DNA of 64,000 nt from Lateolabrax maculatus (Eukaryota > Chordata > Actinopteri > Acropomatiformes > Lateolabracidae). The translations under genes were made by a program, and so were the position numbers. Below, in pieces: positions 22,888-36,700 of this stretch. The notes under the pieces are model-generated. The model was not told where the DNA came from, made no database searches, and saw nothing but the letters and a program-made list of their open reading frames with translations. Every line of letters begins with the position of its first letter. Position 1 is the stretch's first letter. Where the stretch lies: assembly GCA_031216445.1 (NCBI GenBank), contig CM062207.1, forward strand, positions 3,411,001 through 3,475,000. Direction: 5' to 3'.

Positions 22888-25800
22888 TTAGTCCGGCATG
22901 TCGATGCAGAGTTTAGGTGGCGGGACGAAGTACTTCCCAGGACTCTGTGTGATCACCACGCCGGTCTTCTTGTGGAACATGGGGGCAATCTTTGGTGGCG
23001 GCTCGGGGACGGGCAGGTCCTCGGCCGCCTCGGGGTCCTCGCTGCGCTGGAGGTCGTAGGAAACGTTACCGTACTCTCGCAGGAAGGGGAGGAGCTCCAA
23101 CAGGAAGTGGCAGAAGTCCTTACGGATGCCAAACCACCCTGTAGGAAGATCAGGGTCAGAGTGGAACAATCTTTTTTTTTTTACTTGCCAACTGCCAAAA
23201 GGTTTATAAAAAAATTACTTGGTTAATTGGTACCAAGAGTGCAACTAGAGCTGCAACGATTAGCCAATTCATTCATTAGTCGATCGACAAAAAAATTACT
23301 ATTTTGATGGTGGAATAATTGTTTTTAGTCATTCTTAAAAAGGGAAGCTTTGCCGAATTTCAACCTCATCTCTGTCCATTGTAATAAGGGATATATGGTG
23401 AATAACGGCTGCAGTTTTTCACACTATATCCTTAATTCAGACAGACAGAGATAAGGTTGAAAATCAGCAAAGTTTCCCTTTAAGCAGCAAAAATGCCACC
23501 ATTTGCTAGTTCCTGTGAAGAATTGCTGATTTTCTTTGTCATACATGACAGTGAACAGATTTTCTTTGGGTTTTATATATAATAAAAAATAAATAATTAA
23601 AAAAAAAAAGCATATCCAAAAAAAAAGTATTTCAAGACACCATCACCTTGGGCCGCACTGAAATGATTAGTCGATTAATCAATTAGTTGGTCAACAGAAA
23701 ATTTACTGGTTCCGGTCTCTAAAATGTGATGATTTGCTGCTTTTCTCTCTTTTCTATGACAGCAAACTGAATATCTTTGGGTTTTGGGACTGTTGGTCGA
23801 CCAAAACCAGCAATCAGAAGACGTCAGCTTGCACTAAGGCAAATTTTAATGGGCATTTTTCACTATTGTATAGACTGGATTAATGGACATAGATTAATTA
23901 ATAATAAAAATAATCATTAGTTGCTGCCCTAAAATTAGCAACCAAAGCTTTCTTCATGATAGAATAACTATAAATGACTACAGGTATAGATTCTGAGCTG
24001 AAGAGTTGTTAAACATCAGCAGCTTCAGCTCTGTCGGCACAAACTGATGCAAAAGACAACTACTGCAGATTACTACACTTCTGTAAGCGGGAGCACTGAA
24101 GTGTTTAACAGAAAAAAATAGCAGTGAAGCTTCAGTGGAAACACTCAGCAGCCCACAGCACATTGCTGGCTTTAAATACTCACAGTGGTTCCCTCCCTTC
24201 TGACCAAACGTGGTGGCCATGAGTGTGAGCAGGGACAGCCAGAGTGGGACGAACACACACACATAGCTCAGACTGTTGTGGCCGTCCAGCTTGTGCACCA
24301 GAAGGATCTGAAGACAATTTTAATAGGTCAAAGGATGTCATTGGGAGGCAAAAGAGCAGGTATCATGTGTATATGTGCACACACATGCAGACGGTATGTG
24401 TAAAATGGAGTGATGTTACACAGTATTCGAAAAGACGGCCTAAGATGGTGGCATTCATTGATTCAAGAAGATCAAAAGGCTTTAAAGTCCAGAATTTAGA
24501 CATCCCACAGATAAAAAAACATTTTTTTTAATGTTGTTCATGTTATGTATAACAATGAGCCATCTGGTCTTTATAAGTTACTAGGACCTCCTGTATGCAG
24601 TTTAAATTGATTTTAAAATGGCTATAAACATTTTAGGCCAGTAGGGGGCAGGGCTGGCTAATTTTAATGTTACAGCCAGTTGCTTTAAATCCAACTTCCC
24701 TGTTTAATTTAATTAGTAATCAAATTTAATTTGACAGTCACTACAACTGGGATTATTTCATTGGTGTGTGGACTTAACTGATATTAAAGAAAGAAATGTA
24801 AAAGGTGTAATTTAGGTTTGAGAAAATATGTCTAAAATGTAGTTGTAAATACATTGACTAGCCTATTTACAACAATAATTCACTGTTTTGCAGAGGTTTA
24901 ATTATATCAAATACAATATACCAAATGTTATACATTATTAACTGTTTTCTACATTCTTAGTGGGTAAGTTAATCTTAGAACACAGAGCAGTGACTAAATA
25001 TTAGTAGCTGAAACTCACCTCAAAGGTGAGAAGGGGCACGACAATGGTCATCCAGCTGATTGCCATGGTGATGTGAGTTCGCCGTTGCTCGGCGATGATG
25101 TCAATGGAGCGGAGGAAGAGGACGGACCAGATGATGTAGTAGAGGACAACAAGGCACAGGAAGGACATCAGGATCCATAGTGGGACACACACTACCTGCA
25201 GCACACACAAATACACACAGACACAGGTATCGTTGAAGATGACGGGTAAGACTTATTAGTTGTAGGTATAAATGTGGACAATATTATCATCCATATTCCA
25301 CATTGAGGAATAATACAGGTAGCATCAAATACAGACAAAGCATAAACAACATATGGAGTTGAAGTGTGTGAAAAACCATCACTGGCTACATCTCTGTTAT
25401 CTATTCTGAGATCGTGTGTCTCACCAGCCAAGGCCAGTTGATGATCCTGTCCAGCCTCAGCGCGATGAAGATGAACTGAAGAATGTTAACTGAACACAAC
25501 ACCTCCAGCTGAGGAGAGGAAGCGGGAGGGATGATCAGGACAAAAAGTTCTGCACTGTACTCATCTTTTAACAATAATAATAGCAGTTGTGATCTTTTTC
25601 TCTTACAGATACTCGACATGTCAATTTCAAACGAAACAAATCATAAATATATGCAACTTTGGATGAGTTCTCATATTATCTTCTGCATGTGGGAAAGACA
25701 CAGAAATCTTACTGCTTACTTTGTCAAATGTTGTCTTGCATTCTGAACCCTCTCCTAACACAGACAAACTCAAACTATCGAGCCACAGCTACAAGCGTTC

Positions 25801-27296
25801 GGCTGTGTGTGTCCTCACAACGCGGTGGGCTCCTTACCTCGAGGGAGCGGTCGTGTCTGAACCCCCAGACGCAGGCCGCTACGGAGACGGGCGACACGAA
25901 GAAGAGAGGCATGAAGACGAGAAGCCAGAAGTAGTTTCCTCTCGCCACGCGGTCGCACACCAACACCTCGAACATCAGCAACAGGACGTGGAGCCCCACT
26001 GCGATCAGCATGGCTTTGAACTCCACACATGTCTCCCCCTCAGCCCTAAGAGAGGATACAACACAATCAAAACGTCACTAATGGGATTTAACCCCAGTTG
26101 CCCCATTAAAAACGTGCCTGCTAACCACTGAGCCACAAACATCCATGTGTGAGAGAGTCTACCTGTACTGGGGGTTGTGCGCCCAGACTCCCGTGCCCAC
26201 AGAGGCCCCGATGATGACCAACAGCTTCCACAGCCATATTGGGGTGAACACGGCCCAGTAGCTCCACTGGATGACTCCATCCAGCCTCAAGGACAGCAAC
26301 ACAGAGAACAGCAGCAGACACGAGTAGATGAGGAACTTACTGCAACAGGGGACAGAGAGAAATGTTTGACAGTTACAGGCAACTCTCGTGAAGCCAATGA
26401 ACGCTGTTTTTCTTTTTAAACTGTGTGCAAAGTGTTAGTACAATGTTAATTCTTGATGATGGGGAAGCATAAAAACATGTTTGGATTTAAATTAGAGAAA
26501 CTTGACAGTTAGGTTCAGTAAATCAGTAAAAGCTGCAAATAAAACAGAAGGAAGTGAGAATCTTTAGCTACATGTAAGAAAGTGAAAATCTGAGAAATGG
26601 ATAAAAAAGAAAAAGGTTGGAAAAGTGGCTTTCCTGAGATGGAGATGGTACCAGCATTAACACCGTGACTATCATTAGACTGAGACACACTTCATATATA
26701 ACATCTACAATAGCAGAACTGGACTTTTTGCCCATTATTGCCAGAATCCACATTTCTATAGATAAAACCTTCGTAGTTCCCATCACACCTCAGCAGCCAA
26801 AAGACCTTGAAACGTCTTACTTTTCTTATTTTTTTAAGCTGAAGTATTGCCCTGACTTTTAAAAACCCTGCGGATCCGCGGCTGTAGAGGGCCTGCAAAG
26901 CTCATTAAGCTGCCACAGCTGTCTGTGCCACCGGATGAACTAGCCTCGCTTTGTCCAGAGAAGCTTAAACACTGACAGTCGAGCAAACGGCTGCAGATAA
27001 TTTACTTTACAGTCCAGCACCGACAGCTTCAACCAACAAACCCCCGTCGTGTCTTACGGAGCCGGGCCTTGTTTAGCCGGACACTTTCTCTTTTTCCCGC
27101 CTCACCCCCTGCACTCACAGTCACCTCAAAGCCCGTAAAGTGTCCGGGCACCACAAACGGACGCACACAGCGTTTAAAAGTGTGAATAAAACGCGTTTTT
27201 CCGCGTGTTTCCGTGCGGCCCAGCCGCGGCTAAAGCGCCCGGTCGCAGCTACCGTTACCTGGGGTTGAAGTCCTGAAAGAGTCCTCTTAAATTCAT
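22888..27296 (-). CDS. tmem185: Transmembrane protein 185 (TMEM185A/B family)
   Basis: Complete seven-exon gene: 27259-27296, 26163-26339, 25838-26045, 25425-25508, 25019-25195, 24184-24307 and 22888-23138. All junctions are GT/AG and in phase, giving 352 residues, close to the roughly 350 of vertebrate TMEM185. The protein starts M-N-L-R-G-L-F-Q-D-F-N-P and ends I-D-M-P-D as expected. It is a multi-pass membrane protein with about seven hydrophobic segments, including the F-K-A-M-L-I-A-V-G, F-W-L-L-V-F-M-P-L-F-F and W-I-L-M-S-F-L-C-L-V-V-L stretches. The cytoplasmic-type tail has a proline-rich P-K-I-A-P-M-F motif. The molecular function of the family is not established. A CpG-rich promoter lies upstream. 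I cannot distinguish the A from the B paralogue here. Confidence 0.95.
23240..23500. repeat. Fold-back interspersed element in tmem185 intron 6
   Basis: It opens with the fish repeat motif GAGCTGCAACGATTAG. It contains an imperfect inverted repeat: the arm 23338-23398 pairs with 23425-23483 over about 57 bases at roughly 80% by eye. It is MITE-like with no coding capacity. Confidence 0.55.
23655..23935. repeat. MITE-like interspersed repeat
   Basis: Bounded by GATTAGTCGATTAATCAATT on the left and AATCATTAGTTGCTGCCCT on the right, inversely related ends. The same family appears at 23240 and 30715. No open frame. Confidence 0.5.
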
Positions 27297-27560
27297 CGTG
27301 TTAAAAACAAAACAAAACAACAAAAAAAAGGTGCTGGTTAGTTTGCCGACATTAGTTTCCCTTGTCGTAAGATGATTCACCGCCTAATCTGCAGCTAAAC
27401 ATTGTAATTTCGGCGGCGGTCGAGGCTTTTCTCGGCTCATCTCAGATCTTCGCTAGCTGCTGTTTTGGTTTTTTTGTTTTTTCGGAGGTCACGTGACTTC
27501 ACGGAAAGAGCCGAACGACTTCCGGCGATCATATGACGTCAGCAAGGGACGCTGGAATAA
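27000..27560 (-). promoter_or_regulatory. CpG-rich tmem185 promoter with ETS, E-box and CRE motifs
   Basis: CpG density rises sharply around and upstream of the tmem185 start codon. Upstream of the ATG lie a palindromic E-box GTCACGTGAC (27488-27497, which also fits the lysosomal CLEAR element), an ETS-type ACTTCCGG (27518-27525) and a full CRE TGACGTCA (27534-27541), all within 54 bp. This is a typical TATA-less housekeeping layout. Binding is not shown. No gene starts on the other side within 1 kb. Confidence 0.6.
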
Positions 27561-28840
27561 AATAAAATATAATAATACAAATAATAATAGCACTACTAAT
27601 ATTTATATTATTATTATTGTTATTATTATTATTATTATTAAAATGTTTTTTTATGTGACAGGCACTTTTATCATTATGGTGAACATATGGGTTCTAATTA
27701 TGAGATAGTATCGCATAATTATGACTTACAGGATGGTTATTTTTTTCTTCACAATGGGCTTACATATGGGTATAGTTCCCATATGTTAAGAAAATAAATC
27801 AGATCCCTAAAACTGTTATTTTAATTACCCGTGTCTGGGACTTCTCAGAGGTCAGATGAGTCTCCTTTTTTTGTGATCAAATTTTGTCTCTCATAGACAA
27901 AGCAAATGTACCAGGAGATTCTGAGTCACTATGTAAATCATCAGCCCATACATACATATGACTGAATATAGAGTATACTGACATAAACATTTTATGAACA
28001 CAGTCTATTTACTATGTGACCTTTGCATCTTTGGCACAAAAATTGCCTTTGAGAGGACTCAAGTTATATTTTTATCTTATCTTATCAGGGGAATCAAAGT
28101 CTTGTTTTAGTACCACCCATGGGTGCAGCTACAACCCCAGGATCAGTACACTCCTAGCCATATTCAAAACAATATCAATAACACACTAACTGTTGTTAAT
28201 TAAAGTATAGACACATATCAGATCTTGCCAGATCTTGCTGTCTTAATTTGATTCACTCTGACTATCAAAAGCAGGAAATACATAGGAACTGATGTAGACG
28301 TCAGTCCCTGGGAAAAACCCAGATTTTCCAGATAAAACAGACAGGTGCTTTCCCAGCATATAAATATTTTAGCAATTATTAACACAAACAACCAGAGGGG
28401 GAAAACATCTTGTTATTTAATATTTTGAATGGAACATAAAAAATAAACCTTTGCTAAAGTGCCTCGTGCACATGAAGATGCAATAACATACATGAATCAA
28501 TAATACAGGATGCAACATAAAGAAATAAATCCTTTATGGTTTAATCTTTTAGAACAAGATCAATGCTTAGCCACAAAAAAAGCTTTTTTTCGGAGCATTT
28601 TTAAATAAATATATCTTTTACAACAACAATAAAAACAACTAAAATATAACAATATAAATCTATTGGCTTCTCTTTTAGAGAGAGCTAGCTGCACTGATTA
28701 AAAGCACTTTGATGCAACTGTGAAAACTTTGCTTTTCAGTCAAACGTTTCCACGAGCTGCAGGTGAGCTTTGAATTATAATAAACAACCGGGTCACAGTT
28801 TTAATGCCAGAGATCCACATTTGCTCAAATGACGGGTCTC
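27561..28840. other. Intergenic, nothing supported
   Basis: AT-rich, with an ATT/TTA microsatellite at about 27600-27640. No open frame that looks coding. Confidence 0.6.
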
Positions 28841-28895
28841 TCATCTCGTATTTAAAATCTCCAGATGTCCACTGTCAGGGAAATTTACAGGAATA

Positions 28896-31723
28896 TCAGG
28901 AGGTGGTCTGTCTCCTTCTACACCAGAAAACTCTTCCTCCTGCAACCTGATCCCGTGTGTCCACATTTGGCTGGAGGAGCTGCTGGTTTGAATCCTCAAA
29001 GTAATAATAGAAATCCAGGTGAGGTTGGGTAGTGTTCTCATCTCCGTTAACAACATCAATGTCCCCTTGAGCAGGCACCTAGACTGTAGGTACCTTCGTA
29101 AGCTGGAGGGCCAAATGAAAGAAAAAATAATAATTACTCAAAGTTATTATTTCTAAACAGGAAGAAATTATATGTTTTGTTTCCATTTTCCAGCACTTAA
29201 ACATTAGGGAAATAAATCTGACGTACTTTTTGTTTTTGACATTTTTTAATCAAATATACTGCGGCAACAACAGTCAGGATTATCAGCAAGACGCAGGAAA
29301 GCCCAACTGAGACCTCGCTCCAAATGAGAAAACCACCTGACAGACACAGTCAAACAAAGATCAAACATAGAACATGTCATTAAGTGTCAGGTTGGATAAA
29401 ATCCAACATTCAAATTATTATCCTTAAGATTTTAATCTGGTTAATTTGGGGACACTTGTGGTAACTGGTGGTAACAGCCAGTGCTGTTTATTACTACAAC
29501 AAACACTAGTTGAGCAGCTACTACTTTTACTTTTGCAATCTGACTTCATGGTGCACAAAATGTTGAAAATGACCAATGTCTGTTGTCTGTTTTAGATGCA
29601 CTTTCAATCAATGATCGATGACAAATACGTCATGTTTCCTGTGAAAAAAAGGACTCCGCCACTACTATAAAGAGAGGTTATTACAGCATATAAATATTGA
29701 CGGGCTATTGCTGAAAAATCGACCACAAATGGGGTTTGATTTCATGAATATCATGGAACTTCACTGCCAAACGAAAAAATTCCTGCTGTTAACATTAAAA
29801 AGTTGGCATTTTAAAACTTTTTCTATCCTCAGTTTTCTTTATTTTCTCACCTTTAACACCCGTCTCTTCCTTCGGATCAGGAGTCTGAAGTCTTCTGGGC
29901 TGCAGGGGCGTCTCTGTTGTCCAGGTTTTAGAAGAGTTTTGCTCTGGAAACACATGTAATGACCCTTAAATCATATTTTCGAGGCACTGATCTTGTATGT
30001 ATATATATATATAAATATTTTGGCACTGTATAAAAGAGACACAATGTTGATAATAAATTGATTTTAAGTCAAACAATGAAACTAATCTTTTGTTGTAACT
30101 TTAATCTGGATCATAAACAACAGATTAACTCACCAACGACAAGACGCACGATTGAGAACTGCACTGGGCCCTTTAACTTTGGGATAAAACATTTGTATCT
30201 CCCTTCGTCTGCAAGAGTCACATTAATGATCTTCAGTGAAATGTCCCCTCGTCTCAGGCCAGCTGTGGACAGCACCGTCCTCCTGATGTATGACGAGAGC
30301 TTCATGTCCAGGACCTCGCGGGTGTCCCGGTAAAGGTGCACATAGTTGACCCGGCTCAGCCGATCACTGGGGTCAGGCCGAAGGTCGGGCTTCGACCACT
30401 CCACGGTCAGTCTCGCCACGTTGCGCGGAGGCACCACCTGACACGGCAGGATGACGTCATCTCCCGGAGCAGCCACGATTGGCTCAAGTGACCCAATCAC
30501 CTTAGACTGACCTGAGAGATGAAGGATAAAATTAAAACGTGTTGAAAATCAAGTGAAGACTGAAATCTGCTTTGTTGTATGTTGATGATTAAAACCCCTC
30601 CAGTGGTTTTAGCTCCACTATTGTTTTACTTCCAGCTAAGTCCAAAACTTTACAACAGTGGTCATAAACAGCAGGTTTTACAAATGTTTGTTTTGGAGCC
30701 ACTTTTAGCCAGTTTACAGCTGAAAATAACAGTTATTTTCATTATTGATTATCTTCCAATTGTTTTGACGATTAATCCGTTAGTTTGGTCTACAAAATGT
30801 CACAAATCTCAGTTCCTATGAAGACATATCTTAAAATGTCTCGTTTTGTCTGGAAATTGATGGACATTTTTTTTCATGATAAATGACTCAAATGATTGAG
30901 CGATTATCAAAATAGTTGCCAAATGACCTTTTGTCGATTGATTCATCAACTAATCGTTGTGATCTAAGCCACATTTTTTTCTTATTAGTAGTTGATAAAA
31001 TGATCTTAGCAGAGAAGAGAAACTAGTAAAGTAGAAATCCCCCTTACACTGAACCCAAGACCTTAAAACTCTTCAACAGGTGTGTGACCAGGTTTAGACT
31101 AGACCAAAAGTGCACTTTAAACCACAGCCTCTAAATAGAGTTTAAAGGGGTCAAACAAAACTGAGAACAGGAACATAAGTTTCAAACTTCTGTCACATCC
31201 CACATGCATATGGAGACCTCTGTATGTTGTATAGTCTGTGTGTGTGTTATCTAAACTGGACAGTAGGCCCACTCTAATTTGAGTTAAGATTGATTACAGT
31301 TAGAGAAAAAAAATATGGTTTTCAATATATTTTAAGACATTAATTCACACTAACTCACTAGTGTAACTCATGTTCTTGTATAATGAAGTGCTAAAATGTG
31401 CATTTTTATAAATCCAGCCCAACTTTCCCACTTCAAAGGTGCATGGAAAAGGGAAACTTTAAATTATACATTTAAATGATTAAATGACTTATGGTCACTG
31501 AAAACTAATACACATTAGAATAAACATTTTAAACAATTTTCTCTGTTTCATTTGTGTCGGCCTGTCGCTCAGGTAGCCTATAATTAACGCATTTGAGACA
31601 GATTATATGAGATTATATGAGCTTACCTTCAACAGGTGTGCAGGCAAAACACAGAAAAAAGACCATGCGAATCAAGCGGAAGGTTATCAGTGGGAGAGAA
31701 AAACTGAGCTCCTCCAGGTCCAT
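28896..31723 (-). CDS. B7/butyrophilin-like receptor with one V-set domain
   Basis: Exons 31627-31723, 30134-30511, 29851-29943, 29227-29336 and 28896-29078, all GT/AG and in phase, giving about 286 residues. Residues 1-33 hold the signal segment (hydrophobic M-V-F-F-L-C-F-A-C; translation might start at M20). Residues 34-158 form a V-set domain with L-P-C-Q, V-E-W-S-K, H-L-Y-R-D and D-E-G-R-Y-K-C, the butyrophilin/B7 pattern. A Pro-rich stalk (159-189) follows, then a membrane helix (about 198-219). The last exon is uncertain: the acceptor at 29079-29080 gives an acidic tail ending at 28896, whereas an acceptor a few bases upstream (CTACAG) gives another frame open to 28841. No C-type domain and no B30.2 are seen. 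Such proteins usually modulate T cells at the cell surface; that role is inferred from the family. Confidence 0.75.
30715..30970. repeat. MITE-like interspersed repeat in the first intron of the B7-like gene
   Basis: Contains CATTATTGATTATCTTCC and ends near CATCAACTAATCGTTGTGATC, the same family as the repeats at 23240 and 23655. No coding content. Confidence 0.5.
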
Positions 31724-31729
31724 TGTGAT

Positions 31730-33700
31730 GTGAAGCTGACAGACAGACTGGCATCAACAGCAGCTGTTAGACTGTTAGTGTGTGTGGTTATCTTGATGAA
31801 ACCTACAATACTCGCTTTCATAACATACACCCACGCATACACACACTCCCACAGTCCATGACTCAGAGACATGACAGCCAGCTTCCTGCACATGAGCTCT
31901 TTATGTTGTACTTTCCTCATCTGTGTGTTTACTGTATTGTAACTCTGCTCTCAGTGTACGCTTTTAGATTAAAACAATCCTGCTCCCTGACTCATAGTTT
32001 CACTGGCTGTTGGAAACTTAAAAACACGTCTGACAAAATAAAATAAAAAATTACAAAGTAATTCCCGACTGGGTATTTCTGGGGCATGTCCAGACTGTAG
32101 ACTGTATAGAAACAAACCTTACAACCTGATCAGTGAGCTGTAGATTGATGGCAGTGTCATCTGAGCGATACCAAACCCGGGGGGGGAACAGAGGAGAACA
32201 AAGATGGTTATGGGATTCCCCATAGCATAGTCTCATGGAAATAAATAGCAATGAAAGAGTGATATGTTAATTACTTTCATTTTCTGTTGCCAATTTTCTA
32301 GCAGTGTCAGTGAAATACTGAACACTTACAATAATTTTTCTTTTTTAAATAAGTGGATCTGTGGTGGTGGTGGGGGGGGGGGGGGGGGTGCTGGAGGTTA
32401 CATGGTTAAAATCGTATTTTGGTATTTAATTGTTTCATGTTTGTGTATTGTCTTGTCATTGTTTAGCCTTTACAGAGCCAGAGTGCAAAAAAATATATTA
32501 TTATTATTAAAGTAAAAAATGTTTTTGTCATTTTTGATAAAATTATTATTAAATATATTATTATTTTCTCACTTGTGTTTCCACTTTTGAAGTTCTTACG
32601 GGGACAAAATTATACTTAGTGACTAAGTACAAGTCACAAAAATAACAATATTGAATATATATATTTTTAAGATAAAAGAGTAAAGCTTAAAAGTACAATT
32701 TTCCAGAGACAAAATCATGGTGAACTGTATTTTCCGAACACAAAAGTTAGTGTTAATTGATGGCTTTCCTCTCCACTTCATTGTTTACCTCTGTGAAATT
32801 GAATGCACCATCAAACCCAGGCATTCTGGGAAGTCTGCTGTTAAACCCTACGTCTACATCCACCTTAAAAACATAAAGTGTGCATGTGTGATCATGTCTG
32901 TGAAGTTACATATGACTGGGTTAAACTAATAGGGGTCCCCATGGTAAAAGATTACTTTTGAGTACTGTACTTATCCATTGGGGTAAGTTAATTAAGGTCT
33001 TAAAACTGAATTTCTACATGTCAGGGCCACAACATTAAAAGTAATTGTGAATGGATGTCCCGTCCATCATCATGTTCCGTTTAATTAAATCAAACTTTCA
33101 TGTGAATCTTTGTACTCCAGGAGGCAGAAAACATACTGAACAAACACCTGGTTTGATTCAATTTAAAGACTTAACACAGTAAACCACAGTTTTCGGCTAC
33201 CTATGGCACAACACCATTGCATGAAAATATGCATACAACTGTTACAAAAAAAAGAAAAGGTTTGGGACCCCTGAGGTCAGCGCCTCGGGGGGATTTCCAT
33301 CTTTGCTGTTGCATTGTCGCAGTAAGTGCTGTCAAATGAAAAAAGTACATACGCTTACCTCCATTAAAAAGGTAGTACAGTTTGATACAAATGTGACGAT
33401 ATTCCAGCAATGGGTGGTGCAACAGCAACTTAAATATTTAAATGCCCATAACTCAGTGGTTATGAGTCTTTCTCCAAATAAACAGCATAACTCTCAATTC
33501 AGAAGCTGATTAAAAATCCCTAAACACTTCCTATATTTATGATAACGCATTATAGGTCATCAGATTAAAGAAAGTAAATCATTCGACACCTGTGGTTTCA
33601 AAAATATAATGCTGACACACATCCTGCCCAAACGAGGTCTACATGACATAAAGTCAGCCCAGGGGTTTGAGGCAGCCCCTCAGTCTGCCGTTCAGTCTGT
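31730..33700. other. Intergenic, nothing supported apart from a poly-G run
   Basis: Region between the divergently transcribed B7-like and Fc-receptor-like genes. It has a G homopolymer of about 17 at 32372-32389 preceded by GGT repeats. No coding signal. Regulatory elements for the two genes may lie here but none is recognisable. Confidence 0.5.
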
Positions 33701-33715
33701 TGATCAGCGGGCAGC

Positions 33716-36700
33716 ATGGAGATCACAACACTGTGCACTATTGTTGGTGAGTGCAACATGTGTGTTTAAAAGCAGTCTGATTTTACAAGACTAATATGTG
33801 ATTATTAATGAGAGTGTGTGTGTGTGTGTGTGTGTGTGTTACTGTATTTCACAAACAGTTATTGTAGAGTAGAATTTACAATAGTTATTTTACATTAGAT
33901 TACTCAATAAATAGTTCTACTAAATAATGCCTGTACGTTACTATAGGATTTTGTAGTACTTACTAAATTTTATATAAATTATCTTAAAAACTGCATACTT
34001 AATATTGTTATGCGCACTAGTAGTTAGTTTCTTTTTTGTACCAACACTCGCCTCATAACTAACAAGCTTTCTTGCTAACTATGGTCATTTTATGTTTTAA
34101 CGAATTGTCTTGTAGTTATTGTTTGTGATGTCGGGAGGTTTTTTTGTTTGTTTGTTTTCTGGATTTATGAATTTTAAATTGAGTTGACGCAAATGTTAAC
34201 AAATTACAGTTGCGTTACGGTATGTGTATGGGAAGATAAGCCTTGCAACATCAGAACAACAAAACCTTAATCAGGCCAACATAACACCATCTGCTACACC
34301 TCACAAACATCCTCTGCATCTTGTTTTCCTCTGCAAGAAGGACATGCAGCCTTTTTCTTTAAAACTGTTAGTGTTAGTTCACACTGACTGCACCTGGTTT
34401 GATTATGTGGGTGGTTTGTGAAGTAATAGTACTGTTCTTCACATTGCTCAGTACAAAAATTTGTGAAGAGGCGGAAGGTGTCAATTAGGTCTTTGGTTTT
34501 GCATTGCATTGTGGTTAGATAGAAAGCACACATTTTGGATTATTAATGACAAGTTAACCCTACAACATTAAGCATTGTCACAGGGTTGACAATGCTCTTT
34601 TACAGCCTTCAGATTGAATATTCCCTCAGTCTCCCGCTGCAGAGGCCATGTCATTACAGCTGATAGCTCCATTATTTTTTGAAAGAGTTGGCAGGACTTT
34701 TTATGTTTTGTATTTCCCCTGCACTTAATGGTTGTCGCTGTTTTTACCTCACAAGGACATTTTTGGTTATGGCACCGTGGCCTTTGTTCTATGTGGTCGC
34801 TTTTGTATTCAGATTCAGGTTATCCAGTTTACTAAAGACATAAAATCCATGACTTTGTGAAGATAAGGAGCTTTATATTGTAATTATATATAGACAAAAT
34901 AATTTAAATTTGCCCATAACTTAAGAAGGCTCATAAATGTGTCATAAAGTGCAACATGGTCCTTTTCAAAATTTTTGAATATCGATTTCACACTGGTGAT
35001 AATGATTTGTTGTTTTCAGATAACTAAATTAGCAACATTGTCCAGTTACACACCTGTGGATTAATTATGGAATAAATAAGTAAGCAATTGTGAAATCAAT
35101 GATCACATAAATAAATGCTGTGAAATAAATAAATAAATAAAACATTTGTGAAATTATTTTAATAAGTTATTAAACCTCATTTCATTATTGTGAAATATTA
35201 TTTCATTATTCTATTATAATAACATGAATGTTTTTGGAGTTCTGTTGTTCGTGTTAGCTAGAGCATCAACAATGTAATTCTGTATCAACCAACCAGAGGC
35301 TTCTGCTGACAACAGACACAGTTACTAACCTCTTGCAGCATGCAAAGGAGCTAAATAGCTTAACAAGGCTGCACATGCGACCTATCTAGCTGTTTAACTA
35401 GCTATTGCTCAGCATCAAAGCGAAGAGCCAGCATTGGCAGTGTCAGACCACAGACAAAGATAGTCTGTACTCAGTAAAGACTGCAGAAAAAAGGTTATTC
35501 CATGTGCTCAAACTATACAGACCATTAGAATAAAGAATCATGAATAAGATTTTCCTATTGTATGTGTGCATAATTTTGATCGGCTATGAGCCTTCACAGC
35601 TTCTCATCAACCCCAACAATGGATGCAACCATTCTCCAACCATGGTTTAGCAGAGTTGCAAAGTTGCAAAGAAGTCGGAAACTTTGAGCAGCTTTACTTA
35701 CTTGTTGTTCAAATCACATCCGTAGTGAAACAAGAAAGCAACAAAATGTGATTATAAATAAAGGTGAAACGTTGGTTTCCCTGCTGTTCACATCTGCAAC
35801 CTCCGCTCACACATTTGAAATGAAAATCTCGAGTTGTCATCAACTCTCTGTTTCCTGCAGCCTCTCTGAGAGTCTTCCCCAGCAGTACCCAGTTCTTTCT
35901 GTACGAGTCTGTTACGCTGAGCTGTGGGGAGCATGGAAATTCTTCTGCATGGAGAGTTAAGCGAAACACATCCGCAAGCAAAAGAAACGAAGAGTGTTCC
36001 ACAACTTGGGGGCAAAGAAACGAGTCCTACTGCTTCATTGGAGACGTTTACCCAGCAGACACTGGAGTGTACTGGTGTGAGTCTGCAGCTGGAGAGTGCA
36101 GCAATGCCATCAACATCACCGTGACCGGTGGGTTTAATGAATGAACCATGAATCTTTGTACAACATTTCATGGCAATCCATCCAAGATATTAATTGAGAC
36201 ATTGCCATCCCTGGAGCTGTGATGCTGGCATGGCTAAAAACATACTTCTGTGAGAAATTCAACATAGAAAAGTATTTTATCTAATGAAATATCCACATTA
36301 AAAAACCCTAAAATGCATACCAAAATAAGCAGCTTTGATCATTTGTTGAAACACTAAAACAACCTGCAAATCATATTGTTCCGACAAAGGACCTCTTGCA
36401 GTTGTGTGAGTACTGTTTTTAGTCTCTTAGTAGCAAAAGTGGACATAGTGTGATATAGTTAAAAGAATGGTTGGGAAATATGTTTGCTCACTTTTTTGGC
36501 CAGCAGGTATATCAAGATCGACTGCTTTATGGGTGGTTATGTGCTGGACTATTTCTTGGCTTAAGGCAAACCCCATGAAATCACTGGTCCACTGTGTGAT
36601 CTAGGCTGGATTTTTTCAGGAGTGCAGCTTTAAGGCTACTTTAGCTCTAAACTATCTTCTGGTCTTTGTGTCATTCAGGTGGCTCTGTGATCCTGGAGAG

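Noticed and set aside
31607..31861. Short + strand open frame across the first exon of the B7-like gene
   Set aside because: Shadow of the - strand signal exon, with no features of its own.
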